17,519 bases of DNA from Alphaproteobacteria bacterium (GTDB lineage Bacteria; Pseudomonadota; Alphaproteobacteria; Micropepsales; Micropepsaceae): positions 455 through 17,973 of the forward strand of contig PKWC01000216.1 in NCBI GenBank assembly GCA_003131925.1. Reading direction: 5' to 3'. Under the pieces are notes generated by a model. That model was given only the letters and a program-made list of their open reading frames with translations. It ran no database searches and was not told where the DNA came from. Shown piece by piece: positions 14,565-17,519 of this stretch. Made by a program: the position numbers and the translations under genes. The stretch's first letter is position 1; every line of letters begins with the position of its first letter.

Positions 14565-17519
14565 ATGCGCCTCCCGCATTTTTTCATCGAGCGGCCGATC
14601 TTCGCGGCGGTGGTGTCGATCCTGATCGTGCTCTTCGGGGCGATCAGCTATCCGACGCTTCCGGTCGCGCAATATCCCGAGATCGCACCGCCGACGGTCA
14701 CCATCACTGCGACCTATCCCGGCGCCACGGCTGAAACCATGGCGGAGACGGTCGCCACGCCGATCGAAGAGCAGGTCAACGGCGTCGAGAACATGCTCTA
14801 CATGTCGTCCTCCTCGCAGAGCGACGGCACGCTCACCATCACTATCACCTTCGCGCCGGGCTCGGACATCAACGAGGACCAGGTGCTGGTTCAGAACCGC
14901 GTGGCCACGGCCGAGCCGCGGCTGCCGATCCAGGTGCAGCAGATCGGCGTGGTCACAGCGAAGAGCTCGCCCGATCTGCTTCTTGTCGCGACCCTTGTCT
15001 CGCCCGGCCACGGCCTACCGCAGCAATACCTTTCCAATTACGCGACGCTGCAGCTGGTCGATCGCCTCTCCCGGGTGCACGGCGTGGGCCTCGTGCGCGT
15101 CTTCGGTGCCCGCGACTACAGCATGCGCATCTGGATCGATCCCGACCGCGCGGCGGAAGTGAATCTCACCGTCGACGAAATCGTCGCCGCAATCCAGGCG
15201 CAGAACGCGCAGGTGACGGCGGGCGCCGTCGGTGCTCCGCCGTTCAACCGCGGCGGCACCGCCTTTCAGCTCGGCATTGAGGCGAAAGGGCGCCTGCAGA
15301 CGCCAGAAGAATTCCGCGACATCATCCTGAAGAGCGACTCCCTCGGCCGCCTCACGCGCTTGCGCGACGTGGCGCGGGTCGAGCTCGGCGCGCAGGACTA
15401 CACCGAAAACGCCTATTTCTCCGGCAACCCCACCGTCGGCATCGGCATTTTCCAGCTGCCCGGCTCGAATGCGCTCTCGACCGCGCAGGCGGTGCTCGCG
15501 GAACTCGCAGATGCGTCGAAAAGCTTCCCGCCCGGCATGACCTACCAGGTTCCGTACAATCCGACCGAGTACATTTCGAAATCGATTTCCGCCGTCGAGC
15601 GCACGCTGTTCGAGGCGATCCTGCTCGTCGCGCTTGTGGTGCTGCTCTTCCTGCAGAGCTGGCGCGCGGCGGTGGTGCCAATCGTCGCCATTCCGGTTTC
15701 GATCATCGGCTGCTTTGCGGCGCTGTCCGCCTTCGGCTTCTCGCTCAACAACCTGTCGCTGTTCGGCATGGTGCTCGCGATCGGCATCGTGGTCGACGAC
15801 GCGATCGTGGTGGTGGAGAATGCGCAACGGAATATCGAGGCGGGCCTCGCGCCGAGAGATGCAACGCTCAAGGCGATGTCGGAAGTGACCGGCCCGATCA
15901 TCGCCATCGCGCTGGTACTCTGCGCCGTGTTCGTGCCCATTGCCTTCATCAGCGGCCTGACGGGCGAGTTCTACCGCCAGTTCGCGCTCACCATCGCCTT
16001 CTCGACCGTGATCTCCGCCTTCAATTCGCTGACGCTTTCGCCGGCGCTCGCCGCCACATTGCTCAAGGCGCGCGGCGCGCCGAAAGACGTGTTCGCGCGC
16101 GTGATCGACAAAGTGCTTGGCCCGTTCTTCTCGCGCTTCAACGCGGTGTTTCACCGAAGCTCGGATGGCTACGGCGCGGGTGTCGGCGGAATCCTGAAGC
16201 GCAAATCGGGCGCGATGGTCGTCTATGCGGGACTTCTCGCGCTCACCTATGTGGGATTCCAGCTGGTGCCGCCGGGCTTTGTGCCGCTGCAGGACAAGGG
16301 CTACCTCGTCAGCTTCGCGCAATTGCCCGAAGGCGCGACGCTCGACCGTACCGAATCCGTGATCCGCAATATGTCCGACATCGCGTTGAAACAGCCTGGC
16401 GTGCAGAGCGCGGTCGCGTTCCCCGGACTGTCGATCAACGGCTTCATCAACAGCCCCTCGGCCGGCATCGTATTCGTGACGCTGAAGCCGTTTGACCAGC
16501 GCGGCACCTCCGATCTCTCCGGCATGGCGATCGCGCAGACGCTGCAGAAGAAATACGCCGCGCTCGGCAACGCGCAGATCGCGATCTTCCCGCCGCCGCC
16601 GGTGCAGGGGCTGGGCACGATCGGCGGATTCAAACTGCAGGTGGAGGACCGCACCGACCAGGGCGACGCGGCGCTCGACCGCGCGATGAAGGACATCCAG
16701 ACGAAAGCGGCAAACACGCCGGAGCTTGCGGGCGTCTTCTCCGGCTTCAACATCGGCGTGCCAGAGCTGACCGCAAAGCTCGACCGCACCCGCGCGATGC
16801 AGCTCGGCGTCGACGTCCAGGATGTGTTCGACACCATGCAGACCTATCTGGGCTCGATCTATGTCGACGATTTCAACCGCTTCGGCCGCACCTATGAGGT
16901 GATCGCCGAGGCCGACACCCCGTTCCGCTCCAAGCCCGAAGACATCTTGAGACTCAAGACCCGCAATGCGGACGGGCAGATGGTGCCGCTCGGTGCGATC
17001 GTCGATGTGAGCGAATCCGCGGGCCCCGACAGCTCGATGCGCTACAACGGCTTCCGCTCCGCCGATCTCAACGGCGCGCCGGCGCCCGGCTATTCGAGCG
17101 GCCACGCGCAAGCGGCGGTCACCAAGCTGCTGAACGACAATCTGCCGAAGGGCATGGGTTTCGAATGGACCGATCTCACCTTTCAGCAGATCCTGGCCGG
17201 CAACACCGCGCTTCTCGTTTTCCCGCTCTGCGTGCTGCTCGTGTTCCTCGTGCTCGCCGCGCAGTATGAGAGCCTGTTCCTGCCGCTCGCCATCATCCTC
17301 ATCGTGCCGATGTGTCTGTTCTCCGCGATCACCGGCGTGTGGCTCACTGGCGGCGACAACAACATCTTCACCCAGATCGGGCTCTTTGTGCTGATCGGGC
17401 TCGCCTGCAAGAACGCGATCCTGATCGTGGAATTCGCGCGCGAGCTGGAGATTCAGGGGCGCACAACGGTTGCGGCGGCGATGGAAGCGGCGCGTCTCCG
17501 GCTGCGGCCGATCCTGATG
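14565..17519 (+). CDS. RND multidrug efflux transporter, MexF/OqxB type (3' end outside window)
   Basis: The inner-membrane proton-driven pump of the tripartite system, HAE-1 family. 985 codons are present of roughly 1050; the frame runs off the right edge at RLRPILM. Family text includes FFIERPIFAAVVSILIVLFG (first helix), LPVAQYPEIAPPTVTITATYPGA, TPIEEQVNGVENMLYMSS, the proton-relay pair D411-D412 in GIVVDDAIVVVEN, K949 in GLACKNAILIVEFA, and R979 in RLRLRP, matching AcrB D407/D408, K940 and R971. The porter stretch FPPPPVQGLGTIGGFKLQVEDR points to the MexF/OqxB branch. The ATG at 14565 is 4 bases after a small frame's stop; its own ribosome site is weak (CCAGG). The partner adaptor is upstream; no outer-membrane channel gene is visible, but it may follow. 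Confidence 0.96.
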   Translation, partial: MRLPHFFIERPIFAAVVSILIVLFGAISYPTLPVAQYPEIAPPTVTITATYPGATAETMAETVATPIEEQVNGVENMLYMSSSSQSDGTLTITITFAPGSDINEDQVLVQNRVATAEPRLPIQVQQIGVVTAKSSPDLLLVATLVSPGHGLPQQYLSNYATLQLVDRLSRVHGVGLVRVFGARDYSMRIWIDPDRAAEVNLTVDEIVAAIQAQNAQVTAGAVGAPPFNRGGTAFQLGIEAKGRLQTPEEFRDIILKSDSLGRLTRLRDVARVELGAQDYTENAYFSGNPTVGIGIFQLPGSNALSTAQAVLAELADASKSFPPGMTYQVPYNPTEYISKSISAVERTLFEAILLVALVVLLFLQSWRAAVVPIVAIPVSIIGCFAALSAFGFSLNNLSLFGMVLAIGIVVDDAIVVVENAQRNIEAGLAPRDATLKAMSEVTGPIIAIALVLCAVFVPIAFISGLTGEFYRQFALTIAFSTVISAFNSLTLSPALAATLLKARGAPKDVFARVIDKVLGPFFSRFNAVFHRSSDGYGAGVGGILKRKSGAMVVYAGLLALTYVGFQLVPPGFVPLQDKGYLVSFAQLPEGATLDRTESVIRNMSDIALKQPGVQSAVAFPGLSINGFINSPSAGIVFVTLKPFDQRGTSDLSGMAIAQTLQKKYAALGNAQIAIFPPPPVQGLGTIGGFKLQVEDRTDQGDAALDRAMKDIQTKAANTPELAGVFSGFNIGVPELTAKLDRTRAMQLGVDVQDVFDTMQTYLGSIYVDDFNRFGRTYEVIAEADTPFRSKPEDILRLKTRNADGQMVPLGAIVDVSESAGPDSSMRYNGFRSADLNGAPAPGYSSGHAQAAVTKLLNDNLPKGMGFEWTDLTFQQILAGNTALLVFPLCVLLVFLVLAAQYESLFLPLAIILIVPMCLFSAITGVWLTGGDNNIFTQIGLFVLIGLACKNAILIVEFARELEIQGRTTVAAAMEAARLRLRPILM

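Noticed and set aside
15015..17111. Long open frame (698 codons) on the minus strand opposite the RND transporter
   Set aside because: The plus-strand frame has unmistakable RND family text with all proton-relay residues. The opposite frame is rich in Arg, His, Glu and Asp in the pattern produced by reading GC-rich codons backwards.

Overview
The window is GC-rich DNA from an alphaproteobacterium. The gene order purC-purS-purQ-purL-bolA-grxD, with a divergent DUF1476 gene (the alphaproteobacterial F1-ATPase zeta subunit) next to purC, is typical of Alphaproteobacteria, especially Hyphomicrobiales and relatives. The genus cannot be fixed from sequence reading alone.

Layout from left to right. 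(1) A minus-strand gene for a periplasmic PQQ-dependent alcohol dehydrogenase fused to a C-terminal cytochrome c domain. (2) A plus-strand fosmidomycin-resistance-type MFS exporter (fsr). (3) A long minus-strand cluster, read purC > purS > purQ > purL > bolA > grxD: four purine-biosynthesis genes, then BolA and its usual partner, a CGFS monothiol glutaredoxin (iron-sulfur handling). (4) The divergent plus-strand zeta-subunit gene. (5) A plus-strand second PQQ dehydrogenase of the glucose/quinate type, soluble and without heme. (6) A repeat-rich gap, a minus-strand SnoaL-like gene, and a divergent broken MaoC-like fragment; the two share a 17-bp palindrome. (7) A plus-strand MexEF/OqxAB-type RND efflux pair, with the transporter running off the right edge.

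The most distinctive property is the density of intergenic palindromic repeats. At least four repeat kinds occur. One mosaic family begins with GCCCCCTCCG or a close variant and ends with CGGAGGGGG(C), and has four copies. A second kind is a 149-bp element with perfect 23-bp terminal inverted repeats. A third is made of CGCGTCTCC/GCAGAGGACGCAGAGG-type inverted arrays. The fourth is short hairpins. They sit inside the purine cluster and inside the RND operon, not only at gene ends. In at least one case, purL, the end of a repeat appears to supply the ribosome binding site of a TTG-started essential gene. Two exported proteins beside such DNA (the second PQQ dehydrogenase and the RND adaptor) lack an ordinary start codon near the signal peptide.

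I did not find a new multi-gene system such as a defence, CRISPR, biosynthetic or toxin system. The best leads are the repeat-derived translation signals, a lanthanide-type WD-x-D motif in the first PQQ dehydrogenase, and the palindrome between the SnoaL-like gene and the MaoC remnant.
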